Below the pieces are notes generated by a model. The model made no database searches. It saw only the letters and a program-made list of their open reading frames with translations, and was not told the DNA's origin. DNA of 64,000 nt from Mauremys mutica (lineage: Eukaryota; Chordata; Testudines; Geoemydidae), in assembly GCF_020497125.1 (NCBI RefSeq), contig NC_059081.1, positions 12,885,105-12,949,104 of the forward strand, read 5' to 3'. A program made the translations under genes and the position numbers. Below, piece after piece: positions 1 to 12,729 of this stretch. Numbering within the stretch: the first letter of the stretch is position 1; every line of letters starts with the position of its first letter.

Positions 1-1240
1 TGGTTACCAAGCTGAGCAGAACCTTGTGCACGCTACTCCTGTTTAACCCCCTCCCCACCGCCCCAAGGTTGGCATGACCCCAAGCTCCTGTGCAGGAAGA
101 ATTTGGCTGGAGTCGTGTATTATGCCTTGTGTGCACCTATTATACATAAAGCTGAGGAGGACTGGTAGGAAGTTGTGTTCAAGGATCCCATAAAGGGCGG
201 AACGCGCAATACAGAAGGGGCAGCCCTAGGAGAGAGGGAACAGCAGGAGCTTTGTGTCTGGATTCTGGGCTGCTGTGTGGGCAAAATGGCAGCCCAGAGG
301 CTGCTCTAACTTATGGTAGCTTCCCCCGAGCTGCCTATGGGCTGCACAGGCGCCTGGAATCCCCCAGAGTGCTCAGCGCCATGGGCACGCACCCTCCCAG
401 CACTACACCCCCTGGGGGGAGAGGGGCAATATAATGTTGATTACATTGGCCCTACTTTTCTCCTGCTCTGAAGGAGTTCTCCCTCAACCCCTTGCAGCAC
501 CCATATGGCCCTTAGGTACCACTGCAACAGGGACCAGAATCAGCCTCTGAATCAGCAAACCAACTCCTGGTTGTGTTGGTTTCGTTTGGGTTATTCCCAA
601 TGCACGGCCGTTAGCTAAGGGCCTCGCTGCAGGAAATCACAGCAGGACAAGAAGAGCTGGGGACAGTACTACGAAGATGGCTCTATGCATTAGAGAGCAG
701 TCACCTTTAGCTCTGCAGTCACCTTTAGCTCTTCAGTCCCAGCCACCTGTGCACAGTCTGATCTGTAGCCAACACGCTGAGCTCTGTCGGACATCAACTT
801 AAGAACCAGCTGTCTGATCAAAGGGCTGCAATGCACAGTCTGCGCTTAATGGCTGGCAGGTGTTGGGTCATATCTCCGCCTAGCCCTCCCAGGGCCACCT
901 CCCTTTACTACCCCCCCGACCTGCCACCACGTAGCCCCTCTCCCCTGTCGTACAATAGGCAAGCCCTCTCATCCAAGGACTGGGCAGCCACCATCCAGAC
1001 CCATGCACCTCTCCCTTCTGCTACTGAGCACCTGCCTGGGGAAGGGGGGTTGCTTCCCCTCCCTTGACTGCCTGTTCAGCAGCCCCTGCTTCCTGCCTAC
1101 TTCTCAGCACTCACTCCGGGGGCTCCCCACACTCACCTGCCCGCCTCTTCTGCTCCCCATTACACCTCTTCCACCAATGGCCCCTGGTGGTTCGGTGTGA
1201 CCACTTGGGACTTCCTCACACAGGTATCACGACTCACTAA
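1..1240. other. Non-coding sequence, no gene recognised
   Basis: C-rich single-copy-looking DNA. Only a two-copy 18-bp tandem duplication (cagtcacctttagctctg) at about 698-733 stands out. Short open frames here have no recognisable similarity. Confidence 0.4.
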
Positions 1241-1244
1241 CTGT

Positions 1245-1445
1245 TCCTAACTGCCGGGTGGTTAAACACTGGAATAAATTGCCTAGGGAGGTTGTGGAAC
1301 CTCTATCTGTGGAGATATTTAAGAGTAGGTTAGATAAATGTCTATCCAGGATGGTCTGGACAGTATTTGGTCCTGCCATGAGGGCAGGGGACTGGACTCG
1401 ACCTCTCGAGGTCCCTTCCAGCCCTAGAATTTATGGATCCCACCT
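1245..1445 (+). mobile_element. CR1-family LINE 3' fragment
   Basis: The translation contains VVKHWNKLPREVVEPLSVEI and FKSRLDKCL, the conserved end of CR1 ORF2, followed by the typical tail (ggtcccttccagccctagaa). Truncated at the 5' end. Confidence 0.8.
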
Positions 1446-2654
1446 GCTCAGGAAGTGCCCATTTGCCATGATTCCTGCTACAAACCAGGCAGAGAGAAAA
1501 TGCAGGGGGGTGAAATGGTCAGTTCCTATACTTTCAAAGTTCAAGCTGACTGTCTAAATGACTCCTAACGCTGGCTTGCAGTCAAGCTAGTGAAAACAAC
1601 AACAGTTTTAGTTTACAACTATCCTTATTTCATGTGCAGAGTTTATATGATGGAAAATAAAAGCCAGAGCGTGCAAAGTACAATCATTTCTCTTTAATGG
1701 TATGGAAATTGCTTCATTATTACTGGAAAAACGTGAACTCCTTGTGCACGTTGTATGTGTGTGTATGTGCTATTCATTGCACCGCAAAGGGTCCAACGGT
1801 GGAATCCAGAAATAAAAAAATGACTCAGAGGCTGTAGGCTCGATGAGTCAGTCAGCACTGTTGTTGTTTTCAAACGAAAAGGAGGGCACACAATATGGAA
1901 AATAATGATCAGTACCACTGTGCTGCAACAAACCTGTCATCTAATGCAGCGGCACTCTGGTGAGACTACCCCCGGGAATTCTATATTTAGTACGGGGCAC
2001 CTTATTACCAGGAAGATGGAGACAAACTTGTGGGAGTTCAGAAAAAGATCAACATCTGTGATTAAGGGGGCTGGTGGGATTGGCTTAAATGGAAAGACTG
2101 AAAGAACTTAGCATTGTGTATCCTGCAGCCCTTTCTCACGCAAGAATCAAAGGGACTATTTATGTGATCAAGAATTTTCCAGGATCAGGCTTTTAAATAT
2201 GGATAGCTGGCTATATGACAACTAAGGGAGGAGGCATATGATAATTGCCTGCACATGTTCCAAGGAGAGGGAATAACTACAGAAGAACCTCAGAGAATGG
2301 AAGTTGTTCGTAACTCCGAAATGTCCGTAACACTGAACAAAACGTTATGGTTGTTCTTTCAAAAGTTTACTACTGAACATTGACTTAATACAGCTTTGTA
2401 ACTTTACTATGCAGAAGAAAAATGCTGCCTTTAACCATCTTAATTTAAACGAAACAAGCACAGAAACAGTTTGCTTACCTTGTCAATTCTTTTTTTGAAA
2501 CTTTCCCTTTATTTTTTAGTAGTGTACATTTAACACAGTACTGTATTTGCTGGGGGGGTTTCGGTCTCTGCTGCTGCCTGATTGTGTACTTCAGTTCCAA
2601 ATGAGGTGTGTGGTTGACTGGTCTGTTCATAACTCTGAGGTTCTATTGGATTCT

Positions 2655-2870
2655 GGGTGGTACAAGGGGACATGACTAGAAGCAATGGGATGAAATTCAG
2701 AATAGAAAAATTTAGACTTAATGTCAGGAAAAGAATTCCTAACAATGGAATAATCTGCCAAAGGAAGAAGTGGAAACTCCATTGCTTGGGACACTTAACA
2801 CCAGACTGGGCAAAGCACTAAAAAATAGTAGGATGTAATGCAGGAATGGTGCACTGGGGATCGGCTAGAT
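2655..2870 (+). mobile_element. CR1/L3-like LINE fragment
   Basis: Decayed CR1 ORF2 end in the + direction: aatggaataatctgccaaag, then gaagtggaaactcc, corresponding to the WNNLPKEEVETP motif. Confidence 0.65.
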
Positions 2871-3701
2871 GACATGCAGTAACAGCAACTTGATAGTATG
2901 TTGAGGAGCACATTAAAGAATATCATAGACAAATAGAAAAGATGTATTATCTAATCTATCTTTAATTTCTATGCTCCTGTGGTTTCAAGAGCTGGAGAAC
3001 AACTGCATGAGCCAAAGAAACTGAAGCAAAACATAAGATAATCCTTGCATATCATTCTGGGCTCACTCCTGCTTTCTGTTAGCTAGAATGATACCATTGA
3101 CTGTGCTGGTACTGACTTCAGAAATCGCACACGTGGTATGATGTTTGTTCTGTGACATTGCACCCATATGCTACTGTATAAAACATCATATCATGATAAA
3201 CTGTCATGAGGCAAATGCCGCATGCAAAGCCCAGTAATTACAATGGCACTTAGACATTAGTGATTAGAAATACAATAGATTAGACAGCCAGACAGGAGAG
3301 AGATTATTCTACAGATCTCCATTATTCTGATTTTACAGCAGTTTTGAGACCTTTCCTGGTATAGCCCACGCACATCAGCATTTACTTTGTAATCGGCCTA
3401 AGCATTACTTACAAAACACACTAATTTAAAGAAGATACTTTTAAGAACAAAAGGTAAATGACAGAATAAGTCCGTTACGATCCTACCTTTGAAAAAGGTC
3501 CAGCTAGTCCACAAAGGATATACTGCACTTCTGATTTGGCCTCAGGAAGCACCGTGTCTAATGCAATCAAAATTGACCCTTTTTTATTCACCAGGATACA
3601 TTATGGACTCACTCCAGTCTTCACAAGTGCAGTAGTTTATTGCATAGGGCAATGTGAGGGCAGGATTCAGTTGTATGAACCAAATAAAGTGTAAGCAACA
3701 C

Positions 3702-3841
3702 CATAAGTGCTGAAACCAAGGGTGCGGGGGGAGGGGCAGCTGCACCCCCTGGCTTGAAGTGGTTGCCATTATATACATGGTTTACAGTTTGATTCAGTGG
3801 CTCTCAGCACCCCCACGATAAAAATTGTTCCAGCAACACTG
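3702..3841 (+). mobile_element. Short hAT-like MITE, copy 1 of 3
   Basis: Starts cataagtgctgaaac and ends gttccagcaacactg, with the shared interior ggcttgaagtggttgccatt. Related copies lie at 30709 and 61213. Confidence 0.65.
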
Positions 3842-3989
3842 AGATTCTAATAGGAGATGTGCTTTGCGCATCATGGGGTATCTTGGAAAATTTGCTACTG
3901 AATCTCTCTGGCTCAAATAATTTGGTCTGTCCTCTCCTTGATACCCATGTGTATATATGGAGCCTAAAAGTATCTATGTGAGGCACAGG

Positions 3990-4307
3990 CATTTGAACAT
4001 AATGGGCTCTCCAGTCTAGCAGACAAAGGAATAACAATGGCTGGAAGTTGAAGCTGGACAAATTCAGGCTAGATAAAAGGCACACATTTTTAACAAGGAG
4101 GGTAACAGCCATTAAAACAATTTACCAAGCACGTGGTGGATTCCTCATCACTGACAATTTTTAAATCAAGATTGGGTGTTTTTCTAAAAGATTTGCTCTA
4201 GTTCAAATTGGAATTAATTCAGGGAAGCCGTATGGCCTGTCTTAGGCAGGAAAGTCAGACTAGATGGTAAGAATGGTTCCTTCTGGCCTTGTACTCGAGT
4301 CATGTAC
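3990..4307 (+). mobile_element. CR1/L3-like LINE fragment
   Basis: CR1 ORF2 3' end with the UTR tail (agactagatggtaagaatgg, ttccttctggcc). A hAT element sits immediately to the right. Confidence 0.7.
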
Positions 4308-4315
4308 CAATCCAT

Positions 4316-4682
4316 CAGTGCCGTAACAAGGGCGAGGCGAGTGAGGCACTTGCCTCGGGCGCAGCTCTACCACGATCAGTGGTGCTTCAGCGGCAGCTCT
4401 ACCGCCTACGCTTCTTTGGCAGCGGGTCCCTGAGTCCCTCTTGGAGGGAAGGACCTGCCGCCGAATTGCCGCCGCCGCTTCATTTATTCTTTGGCAGCGG
4501 GTCCTTGCCTCCAAGAGGGACTTGCTGCCAAATTGCCACCAAAGAATGAATGAAGCAGCAGCGGCAATTCGGCGGCAGGTCCTTCCCTCCGACAGGGACT
4601 CAGGGACCCACCGCCGAATTGCCACCGAAGGGCCTGGAGCCGGCCCTTGCCTCAGGCGCAAAAATTCCTTGTTACGACTCTG
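4316..4682. mobile_element. Non-autonomous hAT element, 367 bp, with TSD
   Basis: Terminal inverted repeats cagtgccgtaacaagg and, inverted at the other end, cagagtcgtaacaagg. Flanks CAATCCAT (4308-4315) and CAATCTAT (4683-4690) form an 8-bp target duplication with one mismatch. The interior is GC-rich and partly palindromic, which creates long but meaningless open frames. Confidence 0.85.
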
Positions 4683-4690
4683 CAATCTAT

Positions 4691-4810
4691 TGAGGATCAG
4701 GAATATAGGAATTGTCACACTGGATCTAGTCCAGTATCTTGTCTCTGACACTGGACATCATGAAAGGAACTCTGCAGTAGGCAGTTATGGAAAAACTTGC
4801 CGATGGGGAA
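4691..4810 (+). mobile_element. CR1/L3-like repeat fragment
   Basis: Contains ggaattgtcacactggatct and agtccagtatcttgtctctg, a common sauropsid LINE-derived segment. Related sequence occurs at about 18985-19095. Confidence 0.5.
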
Positions 4811-4849
4811 AGTTTCACATGGATCAAAGGGAAGCTAGATCCCATTGGC

Positions 4850-6105
4850 TTTTCTTTTCTTTTTAATATTGAGAAACAAATAATGTGTATAACAAGGAAA
4901 GAATTTTGTCATTCTCAGAATAATTTTATGAGTAGCTCTGTTATTGTATAGCTGTGTATACAATAGTCACAGGATGAAATCCAATTCTAAAGTCTAATCC
5001 TGAGCTCAGATACACACGTACGCCTCGCAAAAAAGTGCTTCAATCTGTGCTTTTGAGAGGTGCAGGGAAGCCCGTGCATTAAGCAGCAGCTCTGTCTGAT
5101 CCCAGTGCCATGTGTGTCTTCCTCATCTGTGTCTGACTGGGCTCCAATCTGATGTGGTTTGACCCCATGTGAGAGGCCTTAGTTTTGCATCCCAGTTATT
5201 CATGGCCTGTGGTATCACATAGGCATATTAGCAACAAATATGCTGAGTGGCAATTACTATATACACATGAGGAAATAAACAATGTGCACGAGTCTCCTCC
5301 AAAGCAGCTGCCTTGCCAATGTGTCATTTGACACAGCTGTCAGTTAAAGCAAAGACCCAAACATGAAATCCAGCCCTTGGGGACACCCTCCGGGGCATTT
5401 TGTCTCTATTCATCAATAAATGGCTCACACTCATCCACACCTTCTAACGGATGTATAAAGCTCCACTTGGTACTTCAGTGCCATATGGAGAGCCAAGTAG
5501 GCACATGTGAGATTAATTGAATGGCATGTGTCATTGTTTCAGCTGGAACATGCCTTTTGCTTCACTGGCACATATGCGACATACTAGAAATTCCTTGCCA
5601 TCCTTACTGGTTATCATGTGGGGCCAACGATATTGGGACTTTGCAGAAGGCCCAGCACAGACGTTACATGATATGTAGCCAAACGGTGATATGGAACCTG
5701 TTTGAGATATGCTGTGGAAGATGATTGCGCCCTCATGTGCTCCCAGTGGCTTCAACCATCACTGTGTTATCCGAGCACCTCCTCCTAGTGCATTCAGATT
5801 ATCCACTGGGAGCCTGATGTTTCAGGGACTGAATTAAGTCTATTGAGGTGGACAAGATTGGCAGAGAGAGCTGCTGGGCAAGCGATTTTAGGTCACCATA
5901 TAAACAGGAAGAATATGGTGCATTGTGTGTAGAAAACAAGTATTTTAAAGGGGACTGTGAATAGGTTCCCTCTTCCACTCCAGGAAAAGCCTGGCTGTTA
6001 AGATCTGTTGGTGAATTAAGCAGCACACAGGTACCCCAAAGTACTATCACCATGTGTGTTTACTGTTTGTCTCCTTCACAAACTCCAGTACAAACTAAAA
6101 ACACA
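4850..6105. other. Non-coding, no gene recognised
   Basis: Ordinary AT-balanced sequence. No exon with similarity to known proteins was seen. Confidence 0.35.
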
Positions 6106-6109
6106 TAGT

Positions 6110-6475
6110 AACAGAGAATTCTTTCCCATGTTTCTGGCTGGTGGGTCTTGCCCATGTGCCCAGGGTCTAACTGATTGCCATATTTGGGGTCAGGAAGGAA
6201 TTTTCCCCTGGGTCAAATTGGCAGAGACCTCGGGGGTTTTTCACCTTCCTCTGCAGCATGGGGTATTGATCACTTGCAGGTTTAAACTAGTGTAAATGAT
6301 GGATTCTCAGTAACTTGAAGTCTTTAAACCATGATTTGTGGACTTCAGCAACTGGACCAGAGGTTAGGGGTCTATTACAGGAGTGGGTGGGTGAGGTTCT
6401 GTGGCCTGCGATGTGCAGGAGGTCGGACTAGATGATCATGATGCTCCCTTCTGGCCTCGAAGTCTGAGGTGTGAG
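6110..6475 (+). mobile_element. CR1/L3-like LINE 3' end
   Basis: Contains gtcaggaaggaattttcccc and the tail aggtcggactagatgatcat, ctcccttctggcctcgaagt, typical of sauropsid CR1/L3 3' UTRs, in + orientation. Confidence 0.75.
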
Positions 6476-8034
6476 TAAAAGTTATGAGAAGCCCCTTTCC
6501 TGCTCCCAGGGTCAGCCTTTTGTACTTCCTGCTTTCCTACCTGGTCTCTCCAGCTGGCGAGCTAATTAACTCATCAGATTACCAGCAAGTGTAAACGCTC
6601 CCTTCTATCTTAGAACAGCCAGGGCTCTGGCTGTTCTAAGTGGCCAGGGTGCTGGCTTCCAGAGAGCCCAATTTGAAGCTGTTAACAGCCCCATCATGGG
6701 GACAATTGCAAGTGCAGAAACGGCAGAACATGGGCCCCTATGGGCTGAGGTGAGCAATAGCACACAGACGACAGGGTAGAACATGGGTCTCTCAAAGCTA
6801 CTGGTAGAACTGTCTTCTATACAGGCAACTGAAGCAACTGAAAAGCAAACGTTAAAGCCCCTTGGCTGTGGAATCAGTTCTGCCGCTCCAGTAAGAGAGA
6901 CCCCAAAACATTTTTTGTGGTTCATGTCTGTGTTCAAATGCTTAGAGTCAGCTCTTATCCTTTCTGGAACAGCTCCTGATTCATAGCAACCAACACCCAA
7001 AGGCATGAACCTGTCCCCGTACATGAGGGCACAAAAGATTACTGTGAAGGAAGAGAAAGCACAAAGTAACTCACCTATTGGTGACTTCAGACCACCCTTC
7101 CAAACTGTTGTTTCACAGTAACTTTGACTACCTATTATTTTATTGGCTCACATCACGTCCGTATGGCTTCAATTTATTTTTTGGAAAACTCACCCCGCAT
7201 TTAATTAGTTTATAGTTCGTTCCAAGTTTTGCTTATCCAGCTTTTTTTTAAGTTTTTATTTTGATGTTTAGCATTTGCCTCAGCAACATCTGGAACCCGT
7301 TTATGGAAGCGTATTGTTACTTTTACTGCTTGTGCAGCTTTATTAAATCATCTGAGTATTAATATTGAAAGCGTTCATCTGGGTCTAATTAGGACTACTC
7401 TGAGTGATGTGGCAGCTAAACTGTGCCTACGAGCTAATTGTTCAGGGACACAAAGTTCTGAAGGAACTTTGGTGGGTTTCTTACACTTATTTTTACTTGT
7501 TAAAAAAGAGAAGGTGTTCCTGCCATAATCTTTCTCAGAAAAGGTTGCATGGATTCCATGCAAAACAGTTTAGGACAATCTCCACAGAATTTTAACTCAT
7601 TGCAACATTATTTATTTACATAATTATATTAGTCTTTTTAAAAAATTGATATTTGCATTGATTTCTTCATTGTGCAGTACAAATGGCACTGTCAAATCGT
7701 TAGTTCCTCCACAGGTACTGGTACAATATTGTCTGGTTAAACAAGCTGAGGCCCTGAGCCTGGAAATCAGTATGAATGCACAGAATCTGACTGCATGTGG
7801 TGTTTTGCAGGATAAGGGCACAAACAAACAACAAACCAAACCAAATCATTCTTTAGAGAATGTGGTATCTCCACACGAGCGCACACGCACACACACACTT
7901 TAGCAACTATTACAATTGCACGTAGTTCACTCACGATTCCATTCCAGTATTTACAGTCACAAAACATTGTTTCCAAGCAAACACATAGTGAGCAACGTCC
8001 GAGTTTCAGAGCAACTGCACCTGTACAGATGCTC

Positions 8035-8185
8035 CCTGGGTTACGCAAGACCCGACTTACACAAAGTCGCACTTACGGAAAAAGTTCCATAAGCCAGAAA
8101 TAGGATTTTCAAGTTGCAGAAATTTTTGCATAACGTACGGGCATACGTTTTCGACTTATGCAAACTTCGAGTTACACAAGGCTTT
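8035..8185. repeat. Candidate DNA-transposon fragment
   Basis: Both ends carry cgacttacacaaag/cgacttatgcaaac-type sequence in opposite sense (gggttacgcaagacccgact and cttcgagttacacaagg). No clear target duplication, so the class is uncertain. Confidence 0.35.
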
Positions 8186-8884
8186 CTGGAATGGAATGGA
8201 ATGATTGGGTAAGTCGGGGGGGGGGGCGTCTGTATTCCCCCTCCATAGTCCATCAAGGGCAACTACTTCAGGCTTCCGACATCACCTCTGTTGGGCGGAG
8301 AACCTCATCTCACTTCCTCCTGACCGTGGATTTGAAGGCTGCACAGCTCCCTGCCTTACCCTCTGTAATCCCCAGCAAGCCAGACTGCCTAAAAGGCCCG
8401 TGTTTGTGCCTGGCTTTCTTTCCAAGGGCTATAACCAGTGGATTTCCCACAACTATAAGTTATGACATAGCTCCTTCTAAGCAAGCACATTTATTCTTAA
8501 AATAAAAGCATGACAGAGAAAACATGCTAAAACAAAAGGCATGCTACAAAGTGTGCTAGGTCACCCCTAACTCCAGCCTCAGGCTCTGCTAGGTTTTAGT
8601 CCTTCAAAATCCACAAATGGGCTTTCTCCAGGGTTACAAATTCATGCGGCTTCAATCCAGATCCAAAACCATTTCTTTATACAGCTTTGGCCTTTGATCT
8701 TGGCCTTCTGTGACAGGCAGTCAGACGACAATGACCCTCACCTCAGGGCATAGCTTCAAAAGGCTGGGGTTTGCATAATCAGAATTGCGATAATTTGCAT
8801 TAATTTCTCTTAACACTTATTGTCCCTGTTGGTATGCATACTTCTACCTTTTCATGTTCTCTGTATGTATAAATACCTCCTGTC

Positions 8885-9032
8885 TGTGTGTTCCATTCTA
8901 TGCATCTGAAGAAGTGAGCTGTAGCTCACGAAAGCTCATGCTGAAATAAATTTGTTAGTCTCTAAGGTGCCACAAGTACTCCTGTTCTTTTTGCGGATAC
9001 AGACTAACACGGCTGCTACTCTGAAACCTGTC
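8885..9032 (-). repeat. Interspersed repeat, 'agactaacacggctgctact' family
   Basis: On the - strand it begins cagagtagcagccgtgttag and ends near the Lys-type hairpin gtgagctacagctcac. The same family, as foldbacks, is at 25275-25516 and 46850-47008. Very common in turtle DNA as I recall; class not determined. Confidence 0.6.
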
Positions 9033-9224
9033 CCAATATAGTCTTTTGTACTCCCAGGTCCCACATCTGTCACATCTCCCCACTAGAAAGATTACATACA
9101 ATCATGGCCCACAATAATATAATGAGGGCTTTCAGGGATATTGTGAGGAATTGCCACATCTGTCACAAGCAGAATGTAAACAGGCTAATATGTGGACTGA
9201 CGTGGGGACTAATGAAATGAACAC

Positions 9225-9370
9225 AGGACTGGAAGCCAGGAGCTCCGGTTCTGTCACTGTCTATGTTTATGTTTTATGCCTCAGTTTCACCACCTGTAAC
9301 ACAAGAATAATAATCCCTATCTATCTTGTATGGTTGCGGTAACATTTTTTGAAGATAAAAAGCACCACAC
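9225..9370 (+). repeat. MIR/CORE-SINE fragment
   Basis: Contains gtttatgcctcagtttcacc-like and caagaataataatccctatc sequence typical of the 3' half of MIR. Confidence 0.6.
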
Positions 9371-12300
9371 AACTGTTGAGTATAATTACTGTTCCACCTT
9401 CCCAACTCCTGTTGACTGCAACAGGGGTTATTCACAGGAATGGAAGAAAATCAAGCACTATCTATTAGTGTCTTTCTTAGTAAATAGATCCAAAAATTCT
9501 GAAGGGAGGCCCCCAGATCTTCACTGAAAGAATCTTTCATTTTCTTTTCATTTTACCCCCACAGCTTGTGTGCTTCCTCTCCTTTGCAGACAACGGAGGA
9601 ACAATCCTCCTCTTCCGGTTTGAGTTTCCCTGGGCCAGCTCAAGCACTGTCTTGTTCACTGGGCTTCAGGGAGGACATCTGTAAAGAAAAGCATAGAGCC
9701 TTCCCACTTGATCTAGTTTTTCAGCATAGCCGGTCACCAACATTCTAGCTTCGTCTCCTGAGGAAGACAGTCATCACCCAAATTATATCTGCATCATCCT
9801 CTTCACCTAGATCTCCTAGCGAGAGCTTGCAATGAGCCCTCCAGCAGCAAAGCTGGGAGCTGGATTCCAATTTTTCCACAGTTGCAGTGACAGAGGGCCA
9901 GACTCAGTTACACTAAGACGACTCTGGTAAACGTGGAAAGGGACCTTAAAGGGGGCATCAAGTATATTTACATTTATGTCAAATGAGAATCAGACCCAGA
10001 GAGAGAGAGAGGAGCTGTTGAGACCCAGACCTGGAATGACTCTTTAAAGCTAAGGGGCATTTGGCGCCAGGGTTTCAGTTCAGGCCAGTTTTAGGAGGTC
10101 CAGTACCAGTGTTCAAAACAGTGTGTGGGGGGGTTTATCCTCCAATCCTGGTCTCACTGAGGTCATCAGCAAAATCACCATTGGCTTCAACAAGGCCAAG
10201 AGCTGGCCCCAAGTGCAGAACTCTTGGTATCAGTTTGTACCGAAGTTTTATAGTAACCTTGCCTATCTTCTTGGTTTGGCCCCCACCCCTCCCCAATTCC
10301 CATCTCACAGCCACAATGCTGCTTCTTGGAGACGTCCTGGCTGTGTGGCATTTTAACTCTTTCATGGGTCAATTAAAAAAAAAAATCCTCTTCCCAGCCT
10401 ACGGAATCAACAGATTTGTCTGCGCCAGCCAGGCTTCCTTCTTGGTTGTGAACCTTGGGCTCAGCTCTGAGGCCACGGAAGCTTGTAAATGGTTTATTTC
10501 TGTGTGTAAGGGTTCCAGGTGTTCTTTTATTGATGCTCGTCAGAGAGGCAGCAGTGCTGATGGAAGGATCACGCCAGGCACACAAGATGATCTCAGAGCA
10601 GCCTGCACTCCTTAGATTTGGGAAGCAAGGAAGTTAAAATCCCTTAATGCCATGAGGCATTTTTCCACTCCCTCTCTAACTCCCAAATTGTCTTTGAGGT
10701 TTTCTTCCCCAGGTGCAAGTTATGTATCTTTAGACTAATGGCTAAGGGGGTACCACAGGATGCCTTTGAGTTCATTAGTGGATAACTATGCCTGCACTTA
10801 GAGAACATGCGAGGTGAGGTTCTTTCCCCACATGTGTGTCAATAGGAAACTCTGGCACACGTCCCTGGGCAGAATTGGACTTTTCCATAGAATAAACTTT
10901 AGATAATTAACAATGGAAAACTTTGAACTCCACTAGGCCTGGATGAAAAGGACACAGATACTGGAGAAGGCTGACTTTATTCTCAGCTGAGGCAATCAGT
11001 TACCACAGTGATGGGTGGGATATCAATTCCTAGAGAGAATGTTATTACACTGGATTTTTGGCACTGCTATCCAAAATATAAAGTAACAATAACTAAGATA
11101 CTTGGGGCCAGATTTTCAGGAGCTTGGGGTTAGGCAATGAAGGGAAAAGGTCGGATGCCCAAAGTGCTCAGCAGCCAGCGGATCCCATTGATAGGGACTG
11201 TACTGAGGGTTGCCTTATTGAGAACAGTGGTGGCTGCAGGATGAGCAGTACAGTTGAGTACCTAGTCACTTCACTCGGGTGCCTAAATACAAGCCCTTTG
11301 GAGAAATCTGGACAAAAAAGCACATTCTGCCTGGGGTACTTTAATTTTATACTTTAATATAGACAGCTCAAGCAACCAAAAATTAGGACTCCATATATAT
11401 CAACTGGCCTTTTATTTTGCTACAGTCATCTGCTACTAGATTCTTTGCCATGTGTGATAAGATTAAAGGAACAAATCCTCTCTCATAAGGCCCCAAATCC
11501 TCCTTCGTACAACTGTGGCATCCCCCACTAACATACTGTAGGGCTGGTGGCGTCAGTGCTTCTTTTAAAGAGTTCCTGAAGTTTTTGCTACGAAGTTCTT
11601 AATTCACTGACACTTGGCATTCAAAGACCTGATCCTGAAAATCTGTACTCCTGTGGGGAGTTAGGCAACTGAGGCAAGAGGCGCCTTTGAGATCAGTGGG
11701 ATGGCTCATGTGAGTAGGGACTAGCGAGGTGAGTGGGAGTTTGCAGGATTGGGGCTCTATTTTGAAAATTAAGTTTCAGGCTAGTCTTTTGGAAAAATAA
11801 ACGTGAACACATGGCCAAAGTTTTCAAATCTAGGTGCCTAAAATTAGGCTCCTAAATTAGAGTGCCCTGATTTTCAAAGGCTAAGATTTTCAGAGTCACA
11901 TAGGGGATTTGGACACCCAATTCTCATTAAAATTAACGGGATGTTAATATTAAGGACATAAAACCAATCACTGTCCCAGCAGAATCAGGCACAGTGGGGT
12001 TTTAATGGGAATTGGGTGTCCAAATCTCTCTGGTAGTTTTGAAAATCTCATTGTGAAGGGGAGAGCACTGACAGCTCTCATTGAAATCAGTGAGGATTTG
12101 AGATACTCAGCACCTTTGAAAATCAGGCTGCGTTAATTCGGTGCCTACATGTGAGCCATTTTTTAAAAAACACTTCTTTGATGGCTCTTTTGTTTGCCCT
12201 TTTCAAAATCAAAATAAGCAGCTTTCCGACAGGAAGTTTAAATTTAGCTGAGATTTATTCCTTAACCTAAAATAGTTCCTTCAGCTCTGGTACAAAAATA

Positions 12301-12725
12301 AATAGGATTTTGTACCCAGGCCATGTACACAGCAGCTACTGCACGCCTGCTGCAATTATTTCTTCATTGTGGTGTGTGTTTAGAAAAAGGTCTCTGTACG
12401 CAACAGTATCCTGTGCTGCAGAAAGTGCTACCCAAAGGCTTTCAGTTAGAAGGGGGGGCCTCACCTTGAAAAGTCTGGGTCCAGAGCGAAATCCGGAAAC
12501 CCCTCCCCCACCAAAGCTCAGCATTGTTCAGAATAGAGGCTTGGGGCTGGCCCATTAGAACGTCAGAGGCACTAGCTAACTTCAGCTTCAGACCAACATT
12601 TCCAACCTCCTCATCCCGTCCCTAAGTTCAGGGGCATTTGAAGAAAGGCTGTGGTTCACTCTCATCTCTCAACGCCCATCAAAGGGAAAACAACATTAAT
12701 CTTTAGCTCCGATATAGCACTTCTC
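9371..12725. other. Non-coding, no gene recognised
   Basis: No exon similarity seen, including the longest open frame (10061-10615). Around 11790-12140 there is a decayed repeat rich in 'aggtgcctaaa/ggctcctaaat' motifs, also echoed near 35580 and 36540. Confidence 0.35.
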
Positions 12726-12729
12726 CTCT

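Noticed and set aside
1003..1200. Leucine-rich N-terminus as the missing receptor signal peptide
   Set aside because: It starts with a hydrophobic run, but no donor site of the right phase was seen and the rest is Pro/Ser-rich low-complexity sequence.
4260..4751. 163-residue open frame on the - strand
   Set aside because: It lies within a GC-rich, palindromic hAT element with clear inverted ends and target duplication; no protein similarity.
6783..7024. Overlapping open frames on both strands near 6.6-7.0 kb
   Set aside because: No splice context or similarity; likely chance.
10061..10615. 184-residue open frame on the + strand
   Set aside because: No domain, signal peptide or splice context; overlapping frames on both strands are equally open.
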